A stretch of DNA of 64,000 bases from NCBI RefSeq assembly GCF_001048695.1, contig NZ_CVRB01000002.1:930001-994000 (forward strand), written 5' to 3'. Position 1 is the first letter of the stretch, and the number at the start of each line of letters is the position of its first letter. Shown piece after piece: positions 16,120-25,289 of this stretch. This DNA is from Neobacillus massiliamazoniensis (GTDB lineage Bacteria > Bacillota > Bacilli > Bacillales > Cytobacillaceae). The notes below the pieces were generated by a model. It was not told where the DNA came from, made no database searches, and saw only the letters and a program-made list of their open reading frames with translations. Both the position numbers and the translations under genes were made by a program.

Positions 16120-18183
16120 CTATCCTCCAAAGATCCGCTTATACCACGGAACTTTTTTCTGTGTTTGTCCCTTTTTAACAGAATTGGAGTCTTTGTTCTT
16201 CAAATGTTCGGTGCAATATTCGGTTGGTTCGGTCCCGGTTACAAAATAGGTAAACCGGCGAACGGGGCAATCCTTGGTAGCGAGCTTTCCATTGGAAGGG
16301 TCGACATACACACCGACAACGCCTTCTTTTGGCGGCTTAAAGGCTTTAACGGGCTTATCCTTTAAGGCTTCCTCCATAAATTGCGCCCAGATATTTTTGG
16401 CATATGATTTTTCGGCGACAAGGTCAATTGGCTTTGCGGCATCGTAGCCGGCCCAGACAGCCGTGGCAAGCTGTGGCGAGAAACCAATCATCCAGCTGTC
16501 TGTTTCTGTAGATCCAGATTTTCCGGCATAGGGACGAGTCAGGTCGTTTATGACGCTGTTGCCGGTAACTGTTGTATAGCCATTTAATTTTGGGTCGAAA
16601 ATTCCTGACAGCATCTGGGTCATGACATACGCTTTGGCTGGGTCCAAAACTTTTTCTTTATCATCTTTCTTTTCGTAAATAATGTGTCCGTTGTAATCTT
16701 CTACTTTTGTAATAACTGTCGGGCTGATCTTTTTTCCGCCATTGGCAAACATGGCGTAAGCATTAGCCATTTCAATGACCCTTACTCCAGAGGTGCCAAG
16801 GGCGAGGGAAGGAACCTGCTCCATTTTTGTGGAAATGCCAAACCGTTTCGCCGATTGAATGAGCGCATCCTCCCCTAAAAACAAGTGTGTTTTGATGGCA
16901 AAAATATTATCAGACACGGCCAATGCCTGCGCCATCGTAATTTCCCCATCCGCATACTTATCATTATAATTATGCGGGGTGTAGTCAGGGCTGCCATCAA
17001 AATGAAAGGTCGTATACTCGCTCCTCATTGTCGTTGATGGGGTAAACCCGTGTTCGAGCGCCGCATAATAGAGGATCGGTTTAATCGTCGATCCAGGCTG
17101 GCGGATGGCCTGGACCGCACGGTTAAACGGGCTTTTTTCATAATCTTTGCCGCCAATCATCGCTTTAACCTGGCCGTTTTTCGGATCGATGGCGACTAAA
17201 GCGACTTGGATCTCCGACGAATTGGACATATTCTTCTTGATTTGCTTTTCGGCTGCTTCCTGGTCTTTCACGTTCAGGGTGGTAAACACTTTTAACCCAC
17301 CCAGCGCAATCGTACTGTCACTTAAATGAAGTTGATTTTTCAACGCATTTTTTACCGCATCCTGAAAGTATGGTGCCACCTTTACTTGCTGATTGGAATA
17401 AGCACCGACAAGTGTTAACGGTGTTTGCTCAGCTTGTTGGGCTGCCTTTTTTGAGATGTATTCGTTTTTTACCATGCTGTTTAAAATAAAGTTCTGGCGT
17501 TCTTTGGCATTTTTCATCGAGGACAGCGGTGAATAAAGCTCGGGTCCCTTTGGAATGCCGGCAAGCATCGATGCCTCTGCTAAGGTTAAATCGGCTGCAT
17601 TTTTACCAAAATAATATTGGCTGGCGGCTTGGACTCCATACGCGCCATTTCCGTAATAAATCGTATTTAAATAGCCTTCAAGAATATCTTTTTTCGAATA
17701 ATTCATTTCGATACGGATGGTATAGAAGGCTTCAAGCAGCTTGCGCTTCCACGTCTTATCATGCGCGAGAAAAAGATTTCTTGCGTATTGCTGGGTGATG
17801 GTGCTTGCTCCTTGAACCTTCCCAAAAGCGCGGATATCTGCCAACACGGCACCGCCGATTCGTTTAACATCAAAGCCATGATGGTAATAAAAATTTTTAT
17901 CCTCAATTGAAACGGTCGCGTTCACTAAATCTGGCGAGATATTCTTAAGTGAAACCCAATAGCGCTTCTGACCGCTGTTGCTCTCTCCAATTAAGGTGCC
18001 ATCATCGGAAAAAAATAAGGTCGATTGCGGAACCGCGAGCGGGGGCGCACCTAATATTTTTGCATAGGCGAGAATACCGAAAAAAAGAATCAGCACACAA
18101 ATCATGCCAATCAAACTGATGATAATCAGCGCACGCAAATACTTAATCGTTTTTCGAAACCCTTGATCGGTCATGATTTCCAT
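16120..18183 (-). CDS. pbpG: Class A penicillin-binding protein PbpG (PBP2d type)
   Basis: This 687-residue bifunctional peptidoglycan synthase has a membrane anchor at residues ~18-40. The GT51 glycosyltransferase domain shows Glu94 in EDKNFYYHHGFD and GASTITQQYARNLFL. The transpeptidase domain has Ser365 and Lys368 (GSTIKP), SDN at 424-426 and KSGST at 555-559. A basic C-terminus follows. In B. subtilis pbpG is a forespore-expressed PBP next to speE, as here. Start 18183 is backed by AGAGAGGTGATG; it is convergent with ywhD. Confidence 0.93.
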   Translation of the reverse strand: MEIMTDQGFRKTIKYLRALIIISLIGMICVLILFFGILAYAKILGAPPLAVPQSTLFFSDDGTLIGESNSGQKRYWVSLKNISPDLVNATVSIEDKNFYYHHGFDVKRIGGAVLADIRAFGKVQGASTITQQYARNLFLAHDKTWKRKLLEAFYTIRIEMNYSKKDILEGYLNTIYYGNGAYGVQAASQYYFGKNAADLTLAEASMLAGIPKGPELYSPLSSMKNAKERQNFILNSMVKNEYISKKAAQQAEQTPLTLVGAYSNQQVKVAPYFQDAVKNALKNQLHLSDSTIALGGLKVFTTLNVKDQEAAEKQIKKNMSNSSEIQVALVAIDPKNGQVKAMIGGKDYEKSPFNRAVQAIRQPGSTIKPILYYAALEHGFTPSTTMRSEYTTFHFDGSPDYTPHNYNDKYADGEITMAQALAVSDNIFAIKTHLFLGEDALIQSAKRFGISTKMEQVPSLALGTSGVRVIEMANAYAMFANGGKKISPTVITKVEDYNGHIIYEKKDDKEKVLDPAKAYVMTQMLSGIFDPKLNGYTTVTGNSVINDLTRPYAGKSGSTETDSWMIGFSPQLATAVWAGYDAAKPIDLVAEKSYAKNIWAQFMEEALKDKPVKAFKPPKEGVVGVYVDPSNGKLATKDCPVRRFTYFVTGTEPTEYCTEHLKNKDSNSVKKGQTQKKVPWYKRIFGG

Positions 18184-18336
18184 TGAACATCACCTCTCTG
18201 TTTTTCATTTCCTAAATTAGCTATTATTAGTATGAAAAAAATGGATTCCTTTTAAACATTTATCTATCAAAAATAAAATTTTCATAAAATTACTAGACTT
18301 TTTCCTGCGTTTGTAATTCAATAGTTTGGGTAGTAT

Positions 18337-18560
18337 AAAAAAAGAAAAGCGGAAGCGCCTTGTTCAGCCACGACAGGTATAAGACGTTTCTAAAAAGAAG
18401 GCGATCTTTGCCTTCATTTTGGAAGTGGCTTATGACCCGAGGGGCTAGGCGCTGAAGCTAGACAAAGAAAAGTGGGGGCGCTGAAAACTTCACTTTTTTC
18501 GGCGTGCGAGGTATTGTTACCGAGCCTACTCATATAGAGCTAGACAATAAAAAACACTAG
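18337..18560. repeat. Dispersed repeat, family A, full copy plus partial copy
   Basis: A full copy runs from AGAAAAGCGGAAGCGCCTTG to GGCTAGGCGCTGAAGCTAGA. A variant follows (AAAGAAAAGTGGGGGCGCTG ... ATAGAGCTAGACAAT) that keeps the ends with a different core. They fill the gap between the divergent pbpG and speE genes; 18190-18336 is AT-rich with nothing else recognised. Confidence 0.8.
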
Positions 18561-18573
18561 GAGGAAAAAGAAC

Positions 18574-19401
18574 ATGGCAATTTGGTTCACAGAGTATCAA
18601 ACCGAAAAGTTTGGGATTACGATGAAAGTTAAACAAACTTTACATACAGAGCAAACAGAATTTCAAAAGCTAGATATGATCGAAACGGAAGAATGGGGCA
18701 ACATGCTACTGCTTGATGACATGGTCATGACAAGCGTGCGCGATGAATTTGTTTACCATGAAATGGTCGCACATGTGCCGCTATTTACTCACCCAAACCC
18801 TGAGAATATTTTGGTTGTCGGCGGCGGCGACGGCGGTGTTATTCGCGAAGTGTTAAAGCATCCTAGCGTGAAAAAAGCAACGCTTGTTGATATTGACGGC
18901 AAAGTAATTGAGTATTCAAAGAAATTCCTTCCAGAAATTGCTGGAAAGCTGGATGATCCACGCGTGGATGTCCGTGTTGACGATGGCTTTATGCATATCG
19001 CCAAAAGTGAAAATGAATACGACGTTATTATGGTCGACTCAACTGAGCCAGTAGGACCTGCAGTAAACCTTTTCACAAAAGGATTCTATGCTGGAATTTC
19101 AAAAGCTCTGAAGGAAGACGGGATCTTCGTTGCTCAATCAGACAACCCATGGTTTAAAGCTGATTTGATCCGTAACGTACAAAAGGACGTGAAAGAAATC
19201 TTCCCTATTACGCGTCTTTATGTTGCTAACATTCCAACATACCCAAGCGGCTTATGGGCCTTCACAATCGGCTCCAAAAAATACGACCCGCTTGAAGTAA
19301 GCGATGATCGCTTCCATGAAATTGAAACCAAATACTACACTAAAGAACTTCACAAAGCCGCATTCGTCCTACCTAAATTCGTCGGCGACCTAGTGAAATA
19401 A
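18574..19401 (+). CDS. speE: Spermidine synthase SpeE
   Basis: This 275-residue aminopropyltransferase has the MTA/dcSAM-binding motif [16 protein letters not shown], then [21 protein letters not shown] and the catalytic [11 protein letters not shown] (Asp). It makes spermidine from putrescine and decarboxylated SAM. It has 276 residues or so in B. subtilis. AGGAGGAAAA precedes the ATG. speB lies downstream on the same strand, completing an agmatine-to-spermidine pathway. Confidence 0.96.
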   Translation: MAIWFTEYQTEKFGITMKVKQTLHTEQTEFQKLDMIETEEWGNMLLLDDMVMTSVRDEFVYHEMVAHVPLFTHPNPENILVVGGGDGGVIREVLKHPSVKKATLVDIDGKVIEYSKKFLPEIAGKLDDPRVDVRVDDGFMHIAKSENEYDVIMVDSTEPVGPAVNLFTKGFYAGISKALKEDGIFVAQSDNPWFKADLIRNVQKDVKEIFPITRLYVANIPTYPSGLWAFTIGSKKYDPLEVSDDRFHEIETKYYTKELHKAAFVLPKFVGDLVK

Positions 19402-19415
19402 AATAGGTGTAAATG

Positions 19416-19567
19416 GGTGTCAGGCACCGTCCGTGTACATTTGTCCGTCTCCAGTGGACACTATGTGAATGGTGCCTGACACCATATGATTTTAGATGAA
19501 ATAATGAGGGACTGTCCGCCCCACGTGGACAAAATCGGTGTTTTGTCCACGGACGGTGCCTGACACC
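19416..19567. repeat. Family B repeats (GGTGTCAGGCACC) between speE and speB
   Basis: The first element is 19416-19483: GGTGTCAGGCACC at the left, GGTGCCTGACACC at the right, with a 42-bp interior containing TTGTCCG and GTGGACA. A second element ends with GGTGCCTGACACC at 19555-19567 and contains a perfect hairpin GTGGACAAAA/TTTTGTCCAC. It stops exactly where the speB ribosome-binding site AGGAGG begins. Confidence 0.88.
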
Positions 19568-19580
19568 AGGAGGAATGTTG

Positions 19581-20453
19581 ATGCGTTTTGATGAGGCGTA
19601 TTCGGGGAAAGTGTTTATTAAGAGTCACCCGGATTTTGATGAGAGTAAGGTTGTTTTGTACGGGATGCCGATGGATTGGACGGTTAGCTATCGTCCGGGC
19701 TCACGCTTTGGCCCGGCGCGAATTCGCGAGGTGTCAATTGGTCTTGAAGAGTACAGCCCATATTTGGACCGCGAGCTCGATGAGGTGAAATATTATGATG
19801 CGGGTGATATTCCGTTGCCGTTCGGAAATCCGCAACGAAGCCTTGATTTGATTGAAGAATTTGTTGACCAGGTATTGGATGCTGGGAAATTCCCACTTGG
19901 AATGGGCGGAGAACACTTAGTATCTTGGCCAGTTATGAAGGCTGTTTATAAGAAATACCCTGATTTGGCGATTATTCATATGGATGCCCATACGGACCTC
20001 CGTGAAAATTACGAAGGCGAGCCATTATCGCACTCGACCCCAATCCGCAAGATTGCTGAGTTGATTGGGCCGCAAAACGTCTTCTCCTTCGGGATCCGCT
20101 CGGGAATGAAGGAAGAATTCGAATGGGCAAAGCAAGCCGGCATGCATATTTCGAAATTCGAAGTCCTCGAGCCGCTAAAGGAAATCCTGCCGAAGCTAGC
20201 AGGACGTCCGGTCTACGTTACGATTGACATCGACGTACTCGACCCGGCCCACGCTCCTGGAACAGGAACAGTGGATTGCGGTGGCATCACTTCAAAAGAG
20301 TTGCTCGCATCCATTCATGAGATTGCAAAATCGGATGTGAAAGTAGTTGGCGGAGACTTAGTCGAGGTGGCGCCAATTTATGACCCATCTGAACAAACCG
20401 CTAACACGGCGAGCAAATTGATTCGTGAAATGCTGTTAGGCTGGGTGAAATAA
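19581..20453 (+). CDS. speB: Agmatinase SpeB
   Basis: This 290-residue ureohydrolase hydrolyses agmatine to putrescine and urea. The Mn ligands are visible in GGEHLVS, HMDAHTDLRE and TIDIDVLDPAHAPGTG. Start 19581 is chosen over the in-frame ATG at 19575 because AGGAGG at 19568-19573 is then 7 bp away and the length equals the B. subtilis enzyme. Its leader is made of family B repeat sequence, which may have been added between speE and speB. Confidence 0.95.
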   Translation: MRFDEAYSGKVFIKSHPDFDESKVVLYGMPMDWTVSYRPGSRFGPARIREVSIGLEEYSPYLDRELDEVKYYDAGDIPLPFGNPQRSLDLIEEFVDQVLDAGKFPLGMGGEHLVSWPVMKAVYKKYPDLAIIHMDAHTDLRENYEGEPLSHSTPIRKIAELIGPQNVFSFGIRSGMKEEFEWAKQAGMHISKFEVLEPLKEILPKLAGRPVYVTIDIDVLDPAHAPGTGTVDCGGITSKELLASIHEIAKSDVKVVGGDLVEVAPIYDPSEQTANTASKLIREMLLGWVK

Positions 20454-20495
20454 GTAGTACTTTTCATTTGCGAAGTTTACTGAAAGATTCTTTTT

Positions 20496-20530
20496 GATGC
20501 CTGTCTCTAATTAGGGACGGGCATCTTTTG
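20496..20530 (+). terminator. Terminator of speE-speB
   Basis: A GATGCCTGTCTC/GGGACGGGCATC stem (one G-T and one mismatch) with a 6-nt loop is followed by TTTT. Confidence 0.85.
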
Positions 20531-20556
20531 AATGACGGGCAAGTATTGGTTATAAT
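20528..20556 (+). promoter_or_regulatory. Sigma-A promoter of ywiB-argS
   Basis: TTGAAT (20528-20533) and TATAAT (20551-20556), 17 bp apart, lie 78 bp before the ywiB start and overlap the end of the speB terminator. Confidence 0.75.
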
Positions 20557-20634
20557 AGAAAAAGTGGTATAAGGACCGGAACGCTTCGAATGAGCTTTAC
20601 GTGGTTCCTTTTTAAAAAATGAGGTGTGAAATGA

Positions 20635-21033
20635 TTGTCCACTCCTGTAAAAATTAATGTGAAAACGACGATTAATGAGCAAGAAACGTTTGAGTTAGTC
20701 GTGTTTGGCCAATATGATCAAAAAGAGCATTCCAGCTATCTTCGATATGAAGAGGTGTTGGAAGAAGGATCGGTTCGCACGATTGTCAAGACGACTGATG
20801 ATGAGGTGCTCATTTTACGAAGCGGTGCAGTTAAGATGAGATTACCTTTTCAATTACATAAAAAAATGAAGGGCAGCTTTGAAACGCCGTTAGGTCGGTT
20901 TGATACGACGACAACGGCGCAGCGGCTGCAGCATGGCAAAGGCATGATTGACATTCTGTACGATTTTTCGCTGCAGGGCAGTCATGCAGGTACGTACCAT
21001 ATGGAAATAAGCTTTCAGGAGGATAAAATATGA
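20635..21033 (+). CDS. ywiB: DUF1934 beta-barrel protein YwiB
   Basis: This 132-residue protein of the YwiB family has the calycin-like pattern ([41 protein letters not shown]). Its function is unknown. The TTG start has GAGGTG 8 bp upstream. The stop overlaps the argS ATG (ATGA), so it is coupled to argS as in B. subtilis. Confidence 0.88.
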   Translation: MSTPVKINVKTTINEQETFELVVFGQYDQKEHSSYLRYEEVLEEGSVRTIVKTTDDEVLILRSGAVKMRLPFQLHKKMKGSFETPLGRFDTTTTAQRLQHGKGMIDILYDFSLQGSHAGTYHMEISFQEDKI

Positions 21034-22700
21034 ATATAGTGCAACAGGTTCAAACAAGAATTAAGGAGGAAATCCGCGCTGCTGTTCTTAAAGCAGGACT
21101 TGCAGCTGAAGAGCAGATTCCTGATGTGATTCTCGAAATCCCAAAGGAAAAGGCTCACGGCGATTACTCCACGAATATGGCGATGCAGTTGGCCCGGGTG
21201 GCGAAGAAGGCACCAAGGATGATTGCGGAGGAATTGGTAGCGAACTTCGACCGTTCGAAGGCATCGATTGAAAAAATTGAGCTGGCGGGGCCGGGCTTTA
21301 TTAATTTTTATATGAATAATAGCTATTTGACTGATTTAGTTCCAACGATTCTAAATGCAGGGGAAAAGTACGGGGAAACGAATGTAGGGAACGGTCAAAA
21401 AATTCAAGTTGAATTTGTTTCTGCGAACCCAACTGGTGACCTTCACCTTGGACATGCACGCGGCGCGGCAGTCGGCGATTCGCTTTGCAATGTTTTGGCT
21501 AAGGGCGGCTATGACGTCTCGCGCGAATATTATATTAATGACGCCGGCAATCAGATCAATAATCTGGCTTTATCGGTTGAAGCGCGTTATTTCCAGGCGC
21601 TCGGACTAGATAAGGCAATGCCTGAGGACGGCTATCATGGCGAGGATATCATCGGTATTGGCCGCGAATTGGCTGAACAATATGGGAAGAAATATGTCGA
21701 GACTTCCGCTGAGGAACGCTTCGAATTTTTCCGCGAGTATGGTTTGAAATACGAAATGGCAAAATTGAAAAAGGACCTGGAGGATTTCCGTGTCGGCTTT
21801 GATGTCTGGTATTCGGAAACGTCCCTTTATAAAAATGGCAAAATTGATGAAGCGCTAAAGGCATTGCGTGAGAGCGGCTATATTTATGATCAGGATGGTG
21901 CGACATGGCTGCGCTCGACCGATTTCGGCGATGACAAAGACCGTGTGTTAATTAAGCAGGATGGCTCCTATACGTATTTGACTCCGGACATCGCTTATCA
22001 TAAGGATAAGCTTGACCGTGGTTTTGAACAATTGATCAATATTTGGGGTGCAGACCATCACGGTTATATCCCAAGAATGAAAGCGGCGATTCAAGCGCTC
22101 GGTTATGACCGCGATGCCCTCGAGGTTGAAATCATTCAGCTTGTGCACCTGTTTAAAGACGGTGAGAAGATGAAGATGAGCAAGCGAACCGGTAAGGCTG
22201 TGACGATGCGCGATTTGGTCGATGAGGTTGGCCTCGACGCGACCCGCTATTTCTTCGCGATGCGCAGCTCCGATACTCATCTGGATTTCGATCTTGATTT
22301 GGCTGTTTCCCAGTCCAATGAAAACCCGGTTTATTATGCTCAGTATGCACATGCTCGGATTTGCAGTATTCTCCGTTCTGGCGCAGAACAGGGCGTTCAG
22401 TGGGATGCTGGTGTCGACTTGAGTCTGATTGAAGCGGAGAAGGAAATCGATCTGTTGAAAAAGCTGGGTGAGTTCCCTGCGGCAGTCGGAGAGGCCGCGT
22501 TGAAACGAGTGCCACACCGTATTACGAATTATATTTTTGAACTGGCGTCGACGTTCCACAGCTTTTACAATGCCGAAAAGGTGCTCGACAGCGAGCAGCC
22601 TGAGCGCACGAAAGCCCGCCTTGCTTTGGTAGAAGCGGTGCAAATCACCTTGAAAAACGCGCTTGCATTGATTGGCGTATCCGCTCCGGAAAAAATGTAA
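21030..22700 (+). CDS. argS: Arginyl-tRNA synthetase
   Basis: This 556-residue protein has the same length as B. subtilis ArgS. The N-terminal Add1 domain recognises the tRNA elbow. The class I catalytic motif appears as [13 protein letters not shown] (HxGH) and the KMSKS-like loop as [10 protein letters not shown] helical anticodon domain closes the protein ([19 protein letters not shown]). It charges tRNA-Arg. AGGAGG lies inside the end of ywiB. No T-box leader is visible. Confidence 0.97.
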   Translation: MNIVQQVQTRIKEEIRAAVLKAGLAAEEQIPDVILEIPKEKAHGDYSTNMAMQLARVAKKAPRMIAEELVANFDRSKASIEKIELAGPGFINFYMNNSYLTDLVPTILNAGEKYGETNVGNGQKIQVEFVSANPTGDLHLGHARGAAVGDSLCNVLAKGGYDVSREYYINDAGNQINNLALSVEARYFQALGLDKAMPEDGYHGEDIIGIGRELAEQYGKKYVETSAEERFEFFREYGLKYEMAKLKKDLEDFRVGFDVWYSETSLYKNGKIDEALKALRESGYIYDQDGATWLRSTDFGDDKDRVLIKQDGSYTYLTPDIAYHKDKLDRGFEQLINIWGADHHGYIPRMKAAIQALGYDRDALEVEIIQLVHLFKDGEKMKMSKRTGKAVTMRDLVDEVGLDATRYFFAMRSSDTHLDFDLDLAVSQSNENPVYYAQYAHARICSILRSGAEQGVQWDAGVDLSLIEAEKEIDLLKKLGEFPAAVGEAALKRVPHRITNYIFELASTFHSFYNAEKVLDSEQPERTKARLALVEAVQITLKNALALIGVSAPEKM

Positions 22701-22720
22701 TTAGATGCGTATGTGAAATA

Positions 22721-22754
22721 AAAAGAGTGAAATGCTGAGCCATTTCACTCTTTT
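22721..22754. terminator. Bidirectional terminator after argS
   Basis: A perfect 14-bp inverted repeat, AAAAGAGTGAAATG/CATTTCACTCTTTT with a 6-nt loop, lies between convergent genes. Confidence 0.93.
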
Positions 22755-22758
22755 AAAA

Positions 22759-23010
22759 TTATCTTTTAATCGGACGTTCAAGGGTTAAGATTTCATCTTC
22801 AAGAGAAGAGAATTGCTGTTCAACTACATGTTTCACATCTAAGACAGCAGCGTTATAGAAATGTGGAGCAAGTGACTCCTTAACGAAATCCAATACTCTT
22901 TCAGCAGCAAATTCAGATATCTCTTCATCTCTTTCTTGAGAAAAGAAAGATTGTATGTCCGCTATCATGAATTGTTTCTGCTCTTTTGTAAGCTTAATAA
23001 ACAAAGACAA
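22759..23010 (-). CDS. DUF2164 family protein
   Basis: This 83-residue protein resembles the DUF2164 family (LTKEQKQFMIADIQSFFSQE, DEEISEFAAERVLDFVKE, APHFYNAAVLDVKHVV). It is likely a small helical cytoplasmic protein of unknown function. It uses a TTG start with AGGAGTGA upstream. It is divergent from sspH and convergent with argS. Confidence 0.8.
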   Translation of the reverse strand: MSLFIKLTKEQKQFMIADIQSFFSQERDEEISEFAAERVLDFVKESLAPHFYNAAVLDVKHVVEQQFSSLEDEILTLERPIKR

Positions 23011-23200
23011 AGTAAATCACTCCTTGAAAAATTCATTACTGTAACTATACAAGTGAAATTTAGAAAATGATAGGCTATCTTTTTCCGGGAAATTGTGTCC
23101 ATCTCCATTTAATTCGGTAGACGTTCACTCGAAAAGCAATGAATATTTCCCTCGAATTGGTAAATATTATAAGGGTAATTTTTTTTGAGGAGTGAACCAA

Positions 23201-23380
23201 ATGAATGTTGGAAGAGCGAAGGAAATTGTTGAGTCCGCAGATATGTTCAATGTGACGTATGAGGGGGCACCGGTTATCATTCAGCATGTCGATGAAAAAT
23301 CGAAAATGGCCCGGGTTTATTTTCGAAAAAGTCCTGAAGAGGAACGGGATGTGCCTGTATTAAACCTAATCGAAGAATAA
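23201..23380 (+). CDS. sspH: Small acid-soluble spore protein, H-type
   Basis: This 59-residue protein matches the SspH pattern (MNVGRAKEIVESADMFNVTY, VIIQHVDEKSKMARVYF, DVPVLNLIEE). Minor SASPs of this type are made in the forespore under sigma-G. ATG 23201 is chosen, with GAGGAGTGA upstream; an in-frame GTG at 23192 would lie on the ribosome-binding site. Confidence 0.92.
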   Translation: MNVGRAKEIVESADMFNVTYEGAPVIIQHVDEKSKMARVYFRKSPEEERDVPVLNLIEE

Positions 23381-23383
23381 AAA

Positions 23384-23420
23384 GGAGTCTCCGAAAGCGT
23401 TTCGGGGACTCTATTTAATA
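23384..23420 (+). terminator. Terminator of sspH
   Basis: GGAGTCTCCGAAA/TTTCGGGGACTC with a 3-nt loop; the U-tract is weak (TATTTAAT). Confidence 0.7.
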
Positions 23421-23431
23421 GGATAAGAAAG

Positions 23432-23577
23432 TATAAAAATTGACTTCGAGAATTGTCCAGCTCCAGCGCCTAGCCCTTCGGGTCATAAGCCACTCCCAAA
23501 ATGAAGGCAAAAAGCGCCTTCTTTTTGGGAGCGTCTTATGCCTGTCAGGGCTGACCAAGGCGCTTCCGCTTTTCTTA
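23432..23577. repeat. Dispersed palindromic repeat, family A, reverse orientation
   Basis: TTGACTTCGAGAATTGTCC and CAGCTCCAGCGCCTAGCCC stand at one end, and AAGGCGCTTCCGCTTTTCTT at the other, with the inner GTCATAAGCC/GTCTTATGCC hairpin. It lies between the convergent sspH and clsB genes and is nearly identical to the copy at 14163. Confidence 0.88.
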
Positions 23578-23601
23578 TTAGGCGCGAATTATTTATATGG
23601 G

Positions 23602-24795
23602 TTATAAAAAATACGACACTGCCCCGGCAATGACTTCCTTTATCGATCGATACAAATTCGGTGTATTTAAATCAGCCAATGTTAACGGTCGGGAGTTCTG
23701 GATATCCCAATTCATTACGTTCTTCACGCGGCTAATAAATTCGCGGTCGTAAATATAGCAGTTAATTTCTTTGTTTAAATACAGACTTCTTTTATCAAAA
23801 TTGGCCGAGCCGATGTCACAAACCTTGTCATCAATCACAATTGTTTTGGCATGGTAAAAGCCATTATTAAATTGAAAAACCTGGACCCCTTGTTTCAGAA
23901 GCGGACGCAGATAGCGGAAGGAGGCCTCCTGAACAAGGATATGATCGGCGGTATAAGGAACAATGATCGTAATTTTGACACCACGGTGCTCTGCCTTGAG
24001 CAGTTCTGTGACCATTTTTTTGCTCGGAATAAAATAAGGTGTTCCAATGATAATGGCATCTTCTGCCGACTGGATCAGTTTGATATATTTTTCCTCAAGC
24101 CCATGAGCTTCGGTCGGGATAAATTGATGGCGAATACTCCCATCATGGGATTCAGGGAAATACTTGGAGTCATCCAACAAATTTTCTCTCCCATATTCTT
24201 TCCAATCAATCAAAAACTCTTTTTGTAAAGAGGGAACGCCGGCGCCGGTTATTTTTAAATGATAGTCACGCCAAGGGCTAAGTTTCGGATCCTCGTCAAT
24301 GTATTCCTTTGCGACATTAAACCCGCCAAGATAACCTATTTTCCCATCAATGATTGAAACTTTACGATGATTGCGTACCTGTGAGGAATAAAACAGAAAG
24401 GGAAGCCGAATCGAATTACTATAGGCAAAATGCACTCCCGCTTCCCGAAGCTCCATGACCATTTGTTTTGACACCTTCAGGCTGCCGAGACGGTCAATCA
24501 GAAGCCGCACTTCCACACCTTCACGAGCCTTATCTTTTAAAATCTGTAAAAATTCCCGGCTAAATCGATCGTTCTTCACGATATAAAACAAGATATGAAT
24601 ATGTCTGGCCGCGTTTTTCAACTCGGCAAAATAATCAGCGAACAGCTTCTTTCCATGGGGGAAAATATCAAGATTTCCATGGACAATCGGTGTCTCTCTT
24701 ATTTTAGAAAGCCGAAGATGCTTTTTTCTGCCTAAAATAAAATCGCAAGTACACCAAATGATAATGAATAGTACGACATACCCTACAACTTTCAT
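23602..24795 (-). CDS. clsB: Cardiolipin synthase ClsB (YwjE)
   Basis: This 397-residue phospholipase-D-type enzyme has one N-terminal membrane helix (MKVVGYVVLFIIIWCTCDFI) and two HKD motifs: HRKVSIIDGKIGYLGG and HAKTIVIDDKVCDIGSANFD. It joins phosphatidylglycerol units to cardiolipin; in B. subtilis the orthologue is a minor, sporulation-linked enzyme. Start 24795 is chosen from the GGGGAG spacing; an in-frame ATG lies six codons upstream. The length matches YwjE. Confidence 0.92.
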   Translation of the reverse strand: MKVVGYVVLFIIIWCTCDFILGRKKHLRLSKIRETPIVHGNLDIFPHGKKLFADYFAELKNAARHIHILFYIVKNDRFSREFLQILKDKAREGVEVRLLIDRLGSLKVSKQMVMELREAGVHFAYSNSIRLPFLFYSSQVRNHRKVSIIDGKIGYLGGFNVAKEYIDEDPKLSPWRDYHLKITGAGVPSLQKEFLIDWKEYGRENLLDDSKYFPESHDGSIRHQFIPTEAHGLEEKYIKLIQSAEDAIIIGTPYFIPSKKMVTELLKAEHRGVKITIIVPYTADHILVQEASFRYLRPLLKQGVQVFQFNNGFYHAKTIVIDDKVCDIGSANFDKRSLYLNKEINCYIYDREFISRVKNVMNWDIQNSRPLTLADLNTPNLYRSIKEVIAGAVSYFL

Positions 24796-24856
24796 GGATT
24801 TTTCTCCCCACATCCTTTCAAATAGTTAGCTTTCCCAAAACATTTTCTCACTATGT

Positions 24857-25160
24857 TAGAAAAGCGAAAGCGCCTTGTTCAGCCCCGACAGGCATAAGAC
24901 GCTTCCAAAAAGAAGGAGTTTTTTTCCTTCGTTTTGGAAGTGGCTTATGACCCGAGGGGCTAGGCGCTGGAGCTGGACAAAGAAAAGCGGAAGCGCCTTG
25001 TTCAGGGGCGACAGGCATAAGACGAGCCGGCGTGAAGGTTGTTCTTTAACCTTCATGAAGGATTGGCTTATGACCCGAGGGGCTAGGCGCTGAAGCTGGA
25101 CAAAGAAAAGCAGTAACGCGGTATTGCTTACTCTTATGTAGCTAGACAATTCTCGAAATC
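24857..25160. repeat. Two tandem family A repeats plus partial third
   Basis: Copy one is at about 24860-24978 and copy two at about 24986-25100. They share their outer ends (AAAAGCGGAAGCGCCTTGTT ... GGCTAGGCGCTGGAGCTGGA) but have different hairpin cores: an AAGACGCTTCC type and an AAGACGAGCCGGCGTGAAGG type. A short remnant (AAAAGCAGTAACGCGG ... GTAGCTAGACAATTCTCGA) follows. They separate the divergent clsB and fadF. Confidence 0.9.
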
Positions 25161-25192
25161 GAAAATATATTCTTTTTTTTCAAAAAAATCCG

Positions 25193-25220
25193 TTGACTGA
25201 ACGCTCGCTCATAATATAAT
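25193..25220 (+). promoter_or_regulatory. fadF promoter with an overlapping TetR-type operator
   Basis: TTGACT (25193-25198) and TATAAT (25215-25220), spaced 16 bp, form a strong sigma-A promoter. The interval contains TGAACGCTCGCTCA (25198-25211), an inverted repeat TGA(A/G)CG-N2-CG(C/T)TCA. The larger 16-mer that includes it recurs on the opposite strand at 27601, before the thiolase gene. Position over the -35 and spacer fits a repressor, probably the TetR protein at 32444. Confidence 0.8.
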
Positions 25221-25289
25221 AGAGATAAGTTCAGAAAATTTATTTGTTTTTAAATTTTCTTCATTATAAAAAGGGAAGGGGCGATTTAT

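Noticed and set aside
15934-16365. 144-codon open frame with a 7-residue repeat across the 21-bp array
   Set aside because: The repeat follows directly from the 21-bp period, the frame runs into the antisense of pbpG, and there is no ribosome-binding site.
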